Assembly: GCA_946042285.1 (NCBI GenBank) | Contig: CAMGDK010000006.1 | Coordinates: forward strand, 1-27,308 | Direction of reading: 5' to 3' | DNA: 27,308 nt | Source of the DNA: an uncultured Clostridia bacterium | GTDB lineage: Bacteria; Bacillota; Clostridia; Oscillospirales; Acutalibacteraceae | In this document: positions 8,111 to 15,129 of the stretch, one piece after another | How the letters are laid out: the number at the start of each line of letters is the position of its first letter | How positions within the stretch are numbered: position 1 is the first letter of the stretch | The notes under the pieces: model-generated | What the model was told of the DNA's origin: nothing | Seen by the model: only the letters and a program-made list of their open reading frames with translations | Databases searched by the model: none | Translations under genes and position numbers: made by a program

Positions 8111-8143
8111 TCATGAACGCCATCGCTTTGTTAACAAAAACAT
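8111..8143 (-). CDS. Candidate Trp leader peptide MFLLTKRWRS upstream of trpX
   Basis: A 10-codon ORF, ATG to TGA, encodes MFLLTKRWRS. AAAAGGAG lies eight bases ahead of the ATG. It starts about 21 bases beyond the T-run of the T-box terminator, so it is transcribed only on readthrough, and ends 73 bases before the trpX start. A near-copy sits at the same place in the second Trp T-box locus (18958-18993): nine residues identical, the only two base differences in those codons (ACA/ACT, AAG/AAA) silent. One codon is TGG, flanked by Arg codons. Precedent: the Bacillus subtilis rtpA operon also combines a tRNA-Trp T-box with a Trp-codon leader peptide. I infer a ribosome-stalling or sensing peptide; a regulatory RNA motif without coding function is less likely. 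Confidence 0.6.
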   Translation of the reverse strand: MFLLTKRWRS

Positions 8144-8163
8144 TTTAATTACTCCTTTTGACA

Positions 8164-8436
8164 AATAAAAAAACTCTTGTCCTGACATAAACTGTCGGGA
8201 CAAGAGTGATAATCATAACTCCTGCGGTGCCACCCCACTTGACACATAAGCTGTGTCCTCTCTACACGCACTACCATACGCAGACCTTTTTTAACGAAGC
8301 GCCATCTCCGTCTCACCTACTATTGTTTCGGCTCGCCCTCAAAAGTCCATTCGGTTTTCCCCTTACCTATTGCCATCTCACCGTCGGCAACTCTCTGAAA
8401 AGCGGTAAAAAACTTACTTACTCTTTCTCATCGGTT
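8164..8436 (-). ncRNA. T-box riboswitch, tRNA-Trp, upstream of trpX
   Basis: Read on the minus strand, the leader starts near 8436. It carries a Stem I region beginning GATGAGAAAGAGTAAGTA, a specifier region GAATGGACTTTTGAGGGC, and the T-box bulge GGGTGGCACCGC near 8222-8236. It ends in an intrinsic terminator (stem ACTCTTGTCC with its complement, 8173-8207, then seven T). The specifier TGG (plus-strand 8347-8349) is the Trp codon. The TGGC of the bulge pairs with the GCCA end of a tRNA with G at the discriminator, as in bacterial tRNA-Trp. Uncharged tRNA-Trp should stabilise the antiterminator and switch the importer on. The exact 5' end is inferred from the promoter. Confidence 0.93.
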
Positions 8437-8442
8437 TACTCA

Positions 8443-8471
8443 AATTTATCACAACTCAATGTGTTTGTCAA
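8443..8471 (-). promoter_or_regulatory. Promoter of the trpXYZ-type operon
   Basis: Minus-strand TTGACA (8466-8471), a 17-bp spacer and TAAATT (8443-8448) form a SigA-type promoter that starts the T-box leader a few bases downstream. Confidence 0.75.
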
Positions 8472-8678
8472 TAGCTTTTTTGAATATTTCGTCAAATTTT
8501 GAATAAGTGTCATGAGAGCTTCTGATTTCTTTTGTTTAAATCGACCGCAAAAAACTTTAATTACAAAAAATACGCTTATTTTTGCATGTTTATGCGTTTT
8601 ATACATTCATTATTCGTATTTTTTTGCATTTTTATACTGTTTTTTATGGAAATATTGCACAAATATACATTTTAGGTA
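8472..8678. repeat. Divergent AT-rich control region with a 42-bp-spaced direct repeat
   Basis: This is the space between the -35 boxes of the trpX operon and glnA. No gene is supported. It holds two copies of TTTTTGCAT-N-TTTAT starting at 8579 and 8621, 42 bp apart (about four helical turns), with weaker similarity continuing into a GTTTT run. The first copy also contains GCAT-N4-ATGC. The base composition makes chance repeats easy, so a regulator site is only a suggestion. Confidence 0.3.
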
Positions 8679-8707
8679 TTGACAAACAACAGCGTCAAGC
8701 GTATGAT
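8679..8707 (+). promoter_or_regulatory. Promoter of glnA
   Basis: TTGACA (8679-8684), a 17-bp spacer and TATGAT (8702-8707) form a strong SigA-type promoter. Transcription should begin near 8714, giving a leader of about 77 bases before glnA that contains a terminator-like hairpin. Confidence 0.85.
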
Positions 8708-8718
8708 GATAGCAGAAA

Positions 8719-8765
8719 GAACGAGGGCGTTCCACATCAGTGGAGTGCCCTCTCTTTTAATTTTT
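8719..8765 (+). promoter_or_regulatory. Candidate attenuator in the glnA leader
   Basis: A 13-bp stem (GAGGGCGTTCCAC at 8723-8735 with 8740-8752, including two G-U pairs) has an ATCA loop and is followed by TCTTTTAATTTTT, resembling an intrinsic terminator. A smaller alternative hairpin, GAACG-AGGG-CGTTC (8719-8732), uses the same bases and would prevent the full stem from forming. The pair lies between promoter and ribosome site. It does not fit the hexaloop pattern of ANTAR targets as I read it. The regulator is unknown. Confidence 0.5.
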
Positions 8766-8790
8766 ACAAACATAAGGGAGGGTATTTACA

Positions 8791-10134
8791 ATGAGTAAGT
8801 ACACAAAGGAGCAAATCCTTAAAGAAGCAAAGGAAAAAGGCGTAGAATTCATCAGACTTCAGTTTACCGATTTATTCGGCATTATGAAAAACGTTGCAAT
8901 CACTCTTTCACAGCTTGAGAAGGCTCTCGATAATGATTGTATGTTTGACGGATCATCAATCGACGGCTTTGTTCGTATAGATGAAAGTGATATGTATTTG
9001 CATCCTGATTTTGACACATGGGCAATCTTCCCTTGGAGAAAGCACCAAAACACACAGACAGGTCGTTTAATCTGTTCCGTATATAAGGCAGACAACAAAA
9101 CTCCTTTTGAAGGAGATCCGAGAAATGTTTTGCAGAAGGTTATCGACGAGGCTGCCGAAATGGGATACGGCTTCAATGTAGGACCTGAATGTGAGTTTTT
9201 CCTTTTCAACACAAACGAGGACGGTACTCCTACTCTTGAAACAAATGATAAGGCAGGCTACTTTGACCTTAACCCAATCGACACAGGCTCAAACTGCAGA
9301 AGAGATATTTGCCTTGCACTTGAGGATATGGGATACACCATTGAGGCATCTCACCACGAGGTTGCCGAAGGTCAGCACGAAATCGACTTCCAATTCGGAG
9401 ATGTTATGACAACCGCAGACAGAGTTATGACATTTAAGCATGTTGTTAAAACCTATGCAACAAAGCACGGTCTGCATGCTACATTTATGGCAAAGCCTAT
9501 TGAGGGCATCAATGGCTCCGGCATGCACACAAACATGTCACTTTATAACTTGAAAACAGGCAAAAATGTTTTTGACGATCCTAACGGCGAGCTTGGCTTA
9601 AGCGAAACAGCTTACAGTTTTATTGCAGGCATCATGGCTCACATCAAGGGTATTGCCGCTATTTCAAACCCAACAGTAAACTCCTACAAGAGATTAGTAC
9701 CGGGCTATGAGGCTCCGTCTTATCTCGTATGGTCAACATCAAACAGAAGCTGTCTTGTTCGTATTCCTGCTTCAAGAGGCAAGGGAACAAGAGTTGAGCT
9801 TCGTTGTCCCGATCCGACATGTAATCCATATCTTGAAATGGCACTTTGCCTTGCGGCAGGTCTTGACGGAATTAAAAAAGGCTTAAAGCCTGCACCCGCT
9901 TATGATGAAAATGTATTTGCTCTCTCTGATGAGGAATTAAAGAAGAAAGGAATTGAGTGTCTTCCGGGCTCACTCGCTGAAGCTATTGAAGCTGCCGAGG
10001 CTGATCCGTTCATTAAAGAAACACTCGGCGAGCATGTATTCAACAACTACATCTCGGGCAAAAAGGCAGAGTGGGACAGCTACAAAACATCTGTGTCACA
10101 GTGGGAGATTGACAGATACATGATTAACTACTAA
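8791..10134 (+). CDS. glnA: Glutamine synthetase type I
   Basis: 447 residues, close to the 444 of the Gram-positive GSI-alpha form. It makes glutamine from glutamate, ammonium and ATP in the cytoplasm as a dodecamer. Family motifs are present: MFDGSSIDGFVRIDESDM near residue 51, metal-binding GPECEFFLF, NGSGMHTNMSL, and the ATP/active-site segment NRSCLVRIPASRGKGTRVE. The start ATG 8791 follows GGGAGG. The C-terminal half lacks the adenylylation-tyrosine insert of the GSI-beta form, so control is probably feedback and transcriptional (family knowledge). It opens a plus-strand nitrogen block with the ammonium transporter and glutamate synthase genes. Confidence 0.97.
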   Translation: MSKYTKEQILKEAKEKGVEFIRLQFTDLFGIMKNVAITLSQLEKALDNDCMFDGSSIDGFVRIDESDMYLHPDFDTWAIFPWRKHQNTQTGRLICSVYKADNKTPFEGDPRNVLQKVIDEAAEMGYGFNVGPECEFFLFNTNEDGTPTLETNDKAGYFDLNPIDTGSNCRRDICLALEDMGYTIEASHHEVAEGQHEIDFQFGDVMTTADRVMTFKHVVKTYATKHGLHATFMAKPIEGINGSGMHTNMSLYNLKTGKNVFDDPNGELGLSETAYSFIAGIMAHIKGIAAISNPTVNSYKRLVPGYEAPSYLVWSTSNRSCLVRIPASRGKGTRVELRCPDPTCNPYLEMALCLAAGLDGIKKGLKPAPAYDENVFALSDEELKKKGIECLPGSLAEAIEAAEADPFIKETLGEHVFNNYISGKKAEWDSYKTSVSQWEIDRYMINY

Positions 10135-10278
10135 TAGCCCTCTCTTGAGTATGACATAAGTCTTACTCATATCGGTCGGCATCTGCTTTTGCGGGTGCCG
10201 ACTGTATAAAAATAACAGAGCTTATCTATGTCGAGCTCTATCATATATGTCATTACAATATACAAACGGAGAAAAAAT
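10135..10278 (+). other. glnA-amt spacer with three tandem hairpins
   Basis: Three hairpins follow glnA: 10146-10169 (TGAGTA-T-GAC arms, ATAA loop, one T/T mismatch), 10175-10202 (12-bp GC-rich stem GTCGGCATCTGC, TTTT loop, two G-U pairs), and 10217-10239 (AGAGCT arms). None is followed by a good T-run, so they are not ordinary terminators. The second may still be a weak 3' end for glnA. No clear new promoter is visible before the transporter, so cotranscription with attenuation or processing is likely. Confidence 0.5.
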
Positions 10279-12000
10279 ATGAACGATTCAATTCTAACAG
10301 CAATAAGTGAAAATGTTTTCGGAGTCTGGTTTTTAATCGGCGCAGCGCTTGTTTTCTTCATGCAATGCGGCTTCGCTATGGTCGAGAGTGGATTTACCAG
10401 AGCCAAAAACGCAGGAAACATCATAATGAAAAATCTTATGGATTTCTGCATTGGCTCTGTTATGTTCATTCTTATCGGTTACAGCTTAATGTTAGGCGAG
10501 GATTATATTGCCGGACTGTTTGGCGTACCAAATCTCGGACTGCTGACAGATTATGCAGGCTCAAGCGGTGATTGGTCAAGCTTTGTATTCAACCTTGTTT
10601 TCTGTGCAACAGCAGCAACAATCGTATCGGGTGCTATGGCAGAGAGAACAAAATTCAGTTCATACTGTATTTATTCAGCAGTAATTTCTGCAGTTGTTTA
10701 TCCAATCGAGGCAGGTTGGATTTGGAACGGCAACGGCTGGCTTGCTAAGATGGGATTTCATGATTATGCAGGCTCAACGGCAATCCACATGGTCGGCGGT
10801 ATTGCAGCTCTTATCGGCGCAATGTTTCTCGGTCCTCGTATCGGGAAATATGTTGTTGACAAAAAGACAGGCAAGAAAAAGGCGAAGGCTATCCCCGGTC
10901 ACTCATTGACTCTCGGTGCTCTGGGCGTATTCATTCTTTGGTTTGGTTGGTACGGCTTCAACGGTGCGGCAGCAAAAGATGTTGACACACTTGCATCTAT
11001 CTTCCTTACAACTACTCTTGCACCTGCAGTGGCAACCTGCGTTACAATGATTTTCACATGGATTAAGGATGGCAAGCCTGATGTTTCAATGTCGCTTAAC
11101 GCATCACTTGCAGGCTTGGTAGCAATCACTGCACCTTGCGATTGCGTTGACGCGCTCGGCTCAATAATCATAGGCGCAGTTGCGGGTATTCTTGTTGTTG
11201 TAGTAGTTGAATTACTTGATAAGAAGCTGCACATTGACGACCCGGTAGGTGCAGTCGGTGTACACATGGCAAACGGTATTTGGGGTACGCTTGCAGTCGG
11301 TCTTTTCTCAACCGGATATGACGGAGTAGGCAAAGGATTGTTTTACGGCGGCGGCTTCAAGCAGTTAGGTATTCAGCTTGTCGGCTTTGCCGCAGTCGCT
11401 GCTTGGACGGTTGTTACAATGGTGATTGTGTTTACCATTATCAAAAAGACAAACGGACTTCGCGTTTCTGCAGAGGAGGAAATTAAGGGACTTGATGCAA
11501 CAGAGCACAATCTCCCATCTGCTTATGCAGACTTCGTTCCTGCAAATGTGCTTATCGCTTCAAGCAACACAAGCACACCTGCACAGTCGGTTGAAAAGGC
11601 TGTTCCTGTTGAAACCTTTACAACAAAGACAGACGCAGTTCTTTCAAAGATTGTTATGATATTCAACCCTTCAAAGTTTGAAGAGCTTAAGGAGGCAATG
11701 AACGAAATCGGTGTTACCGGTATGACGGCAACAAACGTTATGGGCTGTGGTGTTCAAAAGGGACACATAAGAAAATATCGTGGTGTAGAAATTGAAGAAA
11801 TGAGCCTACATCCGAAAATGAAGCTTGAAATGGTTGTATCTGCCGTACCTGTTAAAAAGGTTATTGAGGCTGCAAGGTCTGTACTATACACAGGAAACAT
11901 CGGCGACGGCAAAATCTTTGTTTATGATGTTGAAGATGTTGTTAAGGTTCGTACAGGCGAGCACGGATACGACGCATTACAAGGCGTTGACGATGAATAA
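10279..12000 (+). CDS. amt: Ammonium transporter Amt fused to a C-terminal PII domain
   Basis: 573 residues from ATG 10279, preceded by GGAG seven bases away; an upstream in-frame ATG at 10228 has no ribosome site. Residues 1 to about 410 form an Amt/Mep/Rh channel with about 11 TM helices and the pore histidines H170 (TAIHMVGG) and H329 (GVHMANGIW). A polar linker leads to a PII/GlnB domain from about 455 to 560, with KIVMIFNPSKF, GCGVQKGHIRKYRG and the ATP-binding TGNIGDGKIF. Gln in VQKGH and Lys in HPKMK, equivalents of Q39 and K58, are kept, so ATP/ADP and 2-oxoglutarate sensing is plausible. The uridylylated Tyr51 position is Ile505. The PII domain would gate its own channel without needing covalent modification (inference). 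Confidence 0.94.
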   Translation: MNDSILTAISENVFGVWFLIGAALVFFMQCGFAMVESGFTRAKNAGNIIMKNLMDFCIGSVMFILIGYSLMLGEDYIAGLFGVPNLGLLTDYAGSSGDWSSFVFNLVFCATAATIVSGAMAERTKFSSYCIYSAVISAVVYPIEAGWIWNGNGWLAKMGFHDYAGSTAIHMVGGIAALIGAMFLGPRIGKYVVDKKTGKKKAKAIPGHSLTLGALGVFILWFGWYGFNGAAAKDVDTLASIFLTTTLAPAVATCVTMIFTWIKDGKPDVSMSLNASLAGLVAITAPCDCVDALGSIIIGAVAGILVVVVVELLDKKLHIDDPVGAVGVHMANGIWGTLAVGLFSTGYDGVGKGLFYGGGFKQLGIQLVGFAAVAAWTVVTMVIVFTIIKKTNGLRVSAEEEIKGLDATEHNLPSAYADFVPANVLIASSNTSTPAQSVEKAVPVETFTTKTDAVLSKIVMIFNPSKFEELKEAMNEIGVTGMTATNVMGCGVQKGHIRKYRGVEIEEMSLHPKMKLEMVVSAVPVKKVIEAARSVLYTGNIGDGKIFVYDVEDVVKVRTGEHGYDALQGVDDE

Positions 12001-12016
12001 AATATAGTGAATTACT

Positions 12017-12049
12017 GCAAACGAGAAGGCTTTTTGCCTCCTCGTTTGC
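12017..12049 (+). other. Intercistronic hairpin between amt-PII and the GOGAT genes
   Basis: GCAAACGAG pairs with its complement, with an inner AGGC/GCCT stem and a TTTTT loop (13 pairs, one A/C mismatch). It is followed directly by the purine-rich ribosome site rather than a T-run. It may be an RNA-processing or stabilising element separating the transporter message from the glutamate synthase message. Confidence 0.5.
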
Positions 12050-12072
12050 GGAGGTTATAAAGGAGAAAAATT

Positions 12073-13176
12073 ATGTTAAGAGAGGGACAAATCAGAATCC
12101 CGTCAGGCTGTGCAATTGCCGCTATCATTGACAGAAAGGGCAACAAAATCAGCGGCTCTGAAATCATAAAATCTATTGCGCTTATGCACGATAGGTCAAA
12201 TGGTCTCGGAGGCGGATTTGCGGCTTACGGAATTTATCCTGAGCATAAGGACGAATATGCCATTCATGTGTTTTACGATAACGCCGAGGCAAAAAAGTCC
12301 TGCGAGGAATTTTTATTTAAGCATTTTAATATTGATGTAGCTGAAAAAATACCAACCCGTCAGGTCCCAAGCATAGAAAACGGACCTGATATTTGGCGTT
12401 ATTTCGGCAAGGCAAACAGAGTAAGAATGAAAAGTGCTCGCCTTGATGAGCTTGAATATGTTGCGCAGTGCGTAACAAGTGTAAACAATTCCATTGACGG
12501 CGCTTATATCTTTTCAAGCGGTAAAAATATGGGTTGCTTTAAGGCGGTTGGCTATCCGGAGGATGTCGGCGAATTTTATATGCTTGATCAATATGATGCA
12601 TATTTGTGGACTGCACACGGAAGATTTCCAACCAACACTCCGGGCTGGTGGGGCGGCTCGCATCCCTTCAACATTCTCGATTGGTCAATAGTACATAACG
12701 GCGAAATTTCGTCCTATGACGCAAACAGAAGATACATTGAGCAATTCGGCTATATTTGCACTATGCAAACCGACACAGAGGTAATCACCTACCTTTTCGA
12801 CCATTTGCTTCGTCATCACAATTTGCCCATTGAGGTTGCGGCAGATGTTTTGACTGCACCCGAATGGGATGAGATTGACAGAATGGATACTGACAAAAAG
12901 GAGTATTTCACTAATCTTCGCTCTATTTACAGCGGCGCCTTGGTTAACGGTCCGTTTTCCGTGATTCTCGGCTCAAATAAAGGACTGCTCGCAATTAACG
13001 ACAGACTTAAGCTTCGTTCGTTGACTGCCGCAACTAAGGGCGACAGAGCCTACTTTGCAAGTGAGGAATCGGCTATTAGAATTATCTGTCCAAATCCTGA
13101 AAAGGTTTGGTCGGTATCAGGTGCAGAGCCTGTATTCATTCCTCTTGAAATTGATGACGAGGAGGCTGATGACTGA
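12073..13176 (+). CDS. Glutamate synthase, glutaminase (class II amidotransferase) domain protein
   Basis: 367 residues, stand-alone glutaminase part of a split glutamate synthase. It releases ammonia from glutamine for the FMN subunit. The nucleophile is most likely Cys13, exposed after removal of a 12-residue N-terminal propeptide (ends IPSG). Class II features follow: AHGRFPTNTPGWWGG, the HNGEI segment and TDTEV, equivalent to glutamine-binding motifs of GltB and PurF. AAAGGAG precedes the start. The stop overlaps the next ATG by one base (TGATG), indicating coupled synthesis with the FMN subunit. In classical GltB this domain is the N-terminal quarter of a protein of about 1500 residues; here, as in archaea and many Clostridia, it is a separate gene. 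Confidence 0.88.
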   Translation: MLREGQIRIPSGCAIAAIIDRKGNKISGSEIIKSIALMHDRSNGLGGGFAAYGIYPEHKDEYAIHVFYDNAEAKKSCEEFLFKHFNIDVAEKIPTRQVPSIENGPDIWRYFGKANRVRMKSARLDELEYVAQCVTSVNNSIDGAYIFSSGKNMGCFKAVGYPEDVGEFYMLDQYDAYLWTAHGRFPTNTPGWWGGSHPFNILDWSIVHNGEISSYDANRRYIEQFGYICTMQTDTEVITYLFDHLLRHHNLPIEVAADVLTAPEWDEIDRMDTDKKEYFTNLRSIYSGALVNGPFSVILGSNKGLLAINDRLKLRSLTAATKGDRAYFASEESAIRIICPNPEKVWSVSGAEPVFIPLEIDDEEADD

Positions 13177-14678
13177 TGATAAATTATATCCCGAGAAGAT
13201 TTACCGTTGTTAGAGATAAGGAGCTTTGTATCAACTGCGGTTGCTGTGTAAGGCAATGCTCAAACGAATGTCATTTCTTTGACGATGACGGTAAAACAGT
13301 ACGCGTTAATTCTCAAGAGTGTGTTGCCTGTCACAGATGTGTTGACCTTTGCCCGACAGGTGCGCTCAGGATTGAAAAATATGTTTGCGATTACCGTGAT
13401 AATGCAAACTGGACTGCGCAGTATCAGCAGGAAATCTGCCGTCAGGCAAACACCGGCTCTACGCTGCTCTCCGCAATGGGCAATCCAAAGCCTTATCCGA
13501 TTTATTGGGATAAGATTTTACTTAATGCCTCACAGGTTACAAACCCGTCCATCGATCCGCTTCGTGAGCCTATGGAAATCAGAACAATTTTAGGACGCAA
13601 GCCTAATAAAATAGAGGTAGAAAAAAAAGGCAAATCAACAACAAAAATGCCGCCTCAGGTTATGATTGAAACACCGATTATGTTTTCTGCCATGAGCTTT
13701 GGCTCAATCTCTCTCAACGCTCAAAAATCACTTGCCATGGCAGCAGAAAACCTCGGAACCTTATTTAATACAGGTGAGGGCGGCTTGCATCCCGATTTGA
13801 ACGATTACGGCAAATACGCAGTAGTTCAGGTTGCATCGGGCAGATTCGGTGTTCACAAGGATTATTTGAATAACTGTAAATTTATAGAGATAAAAATAGG
13901 TCAGGGTGCAAAGCCCGGTATCGGCGGACATCTTCCCGGCGAAAAGGTTAATGTCGAGGTATCGAATGCCCGTATGATTCCCGAAGGCTCTGATGCAATA
14001 TCCCCTGCTCCGCACCACGATATTTATTCTATCGAGGATTTGCGTCAGCTTATATGGTCACTAAAGCAGGCAACAGACGGTAAAAAGCCTGTTTCGGTAA
14101 AGATTGCGGCAGTTCATAATGTTGCGGCAATAGCATCTGGCTGTGCAAGAGCAGGTGCAGACATAGTTGTCATCGACGGCTTCAGAGGCGGTACGGGTGC
14201 GGCTCCGACAAGAATAAGAGATAATGTCGGTATTCCGATTGAGCTTGCTCTTGCAGCGGCTGATCAAAGACTTCGTGACGAGGGTATTCGTTCAACCGTT
14301 TCTCTTGTTGCGGCAGGCTCGTTTAGATGCTCCTCCGATATAGTAAAGGCTATCGCACTCGGTGCAGATGCCTGCTATGTTGCCTCTGCCCCGCTTATTG
14401 CTATCGGTTGCCACATGTGTCAGACATGCAACACCGGCAAATGCAATTGGGGTATTGCAACTCAAAGACCTGATTTAACAAGGCGTCTTAACCCTGAAAT
14501 TGCACATAAGAGAGTAGAAAATCTCATCAACGCATGGAACCATGAGATTAAAGAAATCATGGGTGGCATGGGTATAAACTCTATCGACTCTTTAAGAGGC
14601 AACAGGCTTATGCTTCGCGGAATAGGATTAACGGAAAAAGAGCTTGAAATACTCGGTATCAAGCACGCAGGAGAATAG
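13176..14678 (+). CDS. Glutamate synthase, FMN subunit with N-terminal ferredoxin domain
   Basis: 500 residues. Residues about 10-70 form a two-[4Fe-4S] ferredoxin domain (C18, C21, C24, C28 and a CVACHRC-type second site). From about 130 to 490 is the FMN-binding glutamate synthase domain, with MFSAMSFGSIS, FNTGEGG, GQGAKPGIGGHLPGEKV, ISPAPHHDIYSIEDL and the VVIDGFRGGTGAAP phosphate-binding region. A C-x5-C-x4-C site for the [3Fe-4S] cluster lies near 411-425 (CHMCQTCNTGKC) and has one extra Cys. It reduces 2-oxoglutarate plus ammonia to glutamate. Fusion to a ferredoxin domain shows that electrons arrive through Fe-S proteins, consistent with the two redox genes that follow. Confidence 0.93.
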   Translation: MINYIPRRFTVVRDKELCINCGCCVRQCSNECHFFDDDGKTVRVNSQECVACHRCVDLCPTGALRIEKYVCDYRDNANWTAQYQQEICRQANTGSTLLSAMGNPKPYPIYWDKILLNASQVTNPSIDPLREPMEIRTILGRKPNKIEVEKKGKSTTKMPPQVMIETPIMFSAMSFGSISLNAQKSLAMAAENLGTLFNTGEGGLHPDLNDYGKYAVVQVASGRFGVHKDYLNNCKFIEIKIGQGAKPGIGGHLPGEKVNVEVSNARMIPEGSDAISPAPHHDIYSIEDLRQLIWSLKQATDGKKPVSVKIAAVHNVAAIASGCARAGADIVVIDGFRGGTGAAPTRIRDNVGIPIELALAAADQRLRDEGIRSTVSLVAAGSFRCSSDIVKAIALGADACYVASAPLIAIGCHMCQTCNTGKCNWGIATQRPDLTRRLNPEIAHKRVENLINAWNHEIKEIMGGMGINSIDSLRGNRLMLRGIGLTEKELEILGIKHAGE

Positions 14679-14691
14679 GAGGTAGTTTAAG

Positions 14692-15129
14692 ATGAAAAAG
14701 GTTTTCGCAAGAGAAGAGCTTTGTATAAACTGCCGTCTTTGCGAGGTTTATTGCAAAACAGCTCATTCTAAATCAAAGGATATAGTTAAGGCGTACAAGT
14801 CAGAGGAGCCTGCACCTGTAAACAGGATTTCCGTTTACGGTGACAAGGTCGCCTCGGTAGCAGTAAATTGCCGTCATTGTGATGATCCTGCCTGCGTCAA
14901 GGCTTGCATAACGGGAGCGATGACTAAGGACAAGAAAACAGGTATTGTGTCCGTAAACGAGGATAAGTGCATAGGCTGTATGACCTGCCTTGCAGTTTGC
15001 CCTGTCGGTTGCATTAAGCAGGGCAGCATTGCATTCAAGTGTGATTTATGCGGCGGTGAAGAGCCTGAATGTGTGAAGAACTGTCCCAATAAAGCACTTG
15101 TTTGGCTTGAAGCAGGAGGTGCCGAATAA
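14692..15129 (+). CDS. Four-cluster Fe-S electron-transfer protein of the GOGAT operon
   Basis: 145 residues with four cysteine groups: CINCRLCEVYC, CRHCDDPACVKAC, CIGCMTCLAVC and CDLCGGEEPECVKNC. This is the pattern of HycB/DmsB-type subunits holding up to four [4Fe-4S] clusters. There is no membrane segment. AGGAGG precedes the start; the stop overlaps the next start by one base (TAATG). It probably carries electrons between the downstream flavoprotein and the ferredoxin-FMN subunit (inference from position and fold). Confidence 0.88.
   Translation: MKKVFAREELCINCRLCEVYCKTAHSKSKDIVKAYKSEEPAPVNRISVYGDKVASVAVNCRHCDDPACVKACITGAMTKDKKTGIVSVNEDKCIGCMTCLAVCPVGCIKQGSIAFKCDLCGGEEPECVKNCPNKALVWLEAGGAE

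Noticed and set aside
8129..8140. TTTGTTAACAAA palindrome inside copy 1 of the micro-ORF, resembling Rex half-sites
   Set aside because: Rex sites need a 4-base spacer between TTGTTAA and TTAACAA, absent here. Copy 2 reads TTGTTAACTAAA and breaks the palindrome while keeping the amino acids, so coding constraint explains it better.
8206..8502. 98-residue plus-strand ORF
   Set aside because: It is the antisense of the trpX T-box leader; the conserved RNA elements explain this sequence.
8582..8794. 70-residue plus-strand ORF before glnA
   Set aside because: It spans the glnA promoter, attenuator hairpin and ribosome site, has low-complexity Phe/Tyr-rich sequence and no ribosome site of its own.
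10146..10202. Tandem hairpins before amt as an ANTAR-regulated RNA
   Set aside because: ANTAR targets need hexanucleotide loops with A at position 1 and G at 4. The loops here are ATAA and TTTT (or CATAAG and CTTTTG), which do not fit.
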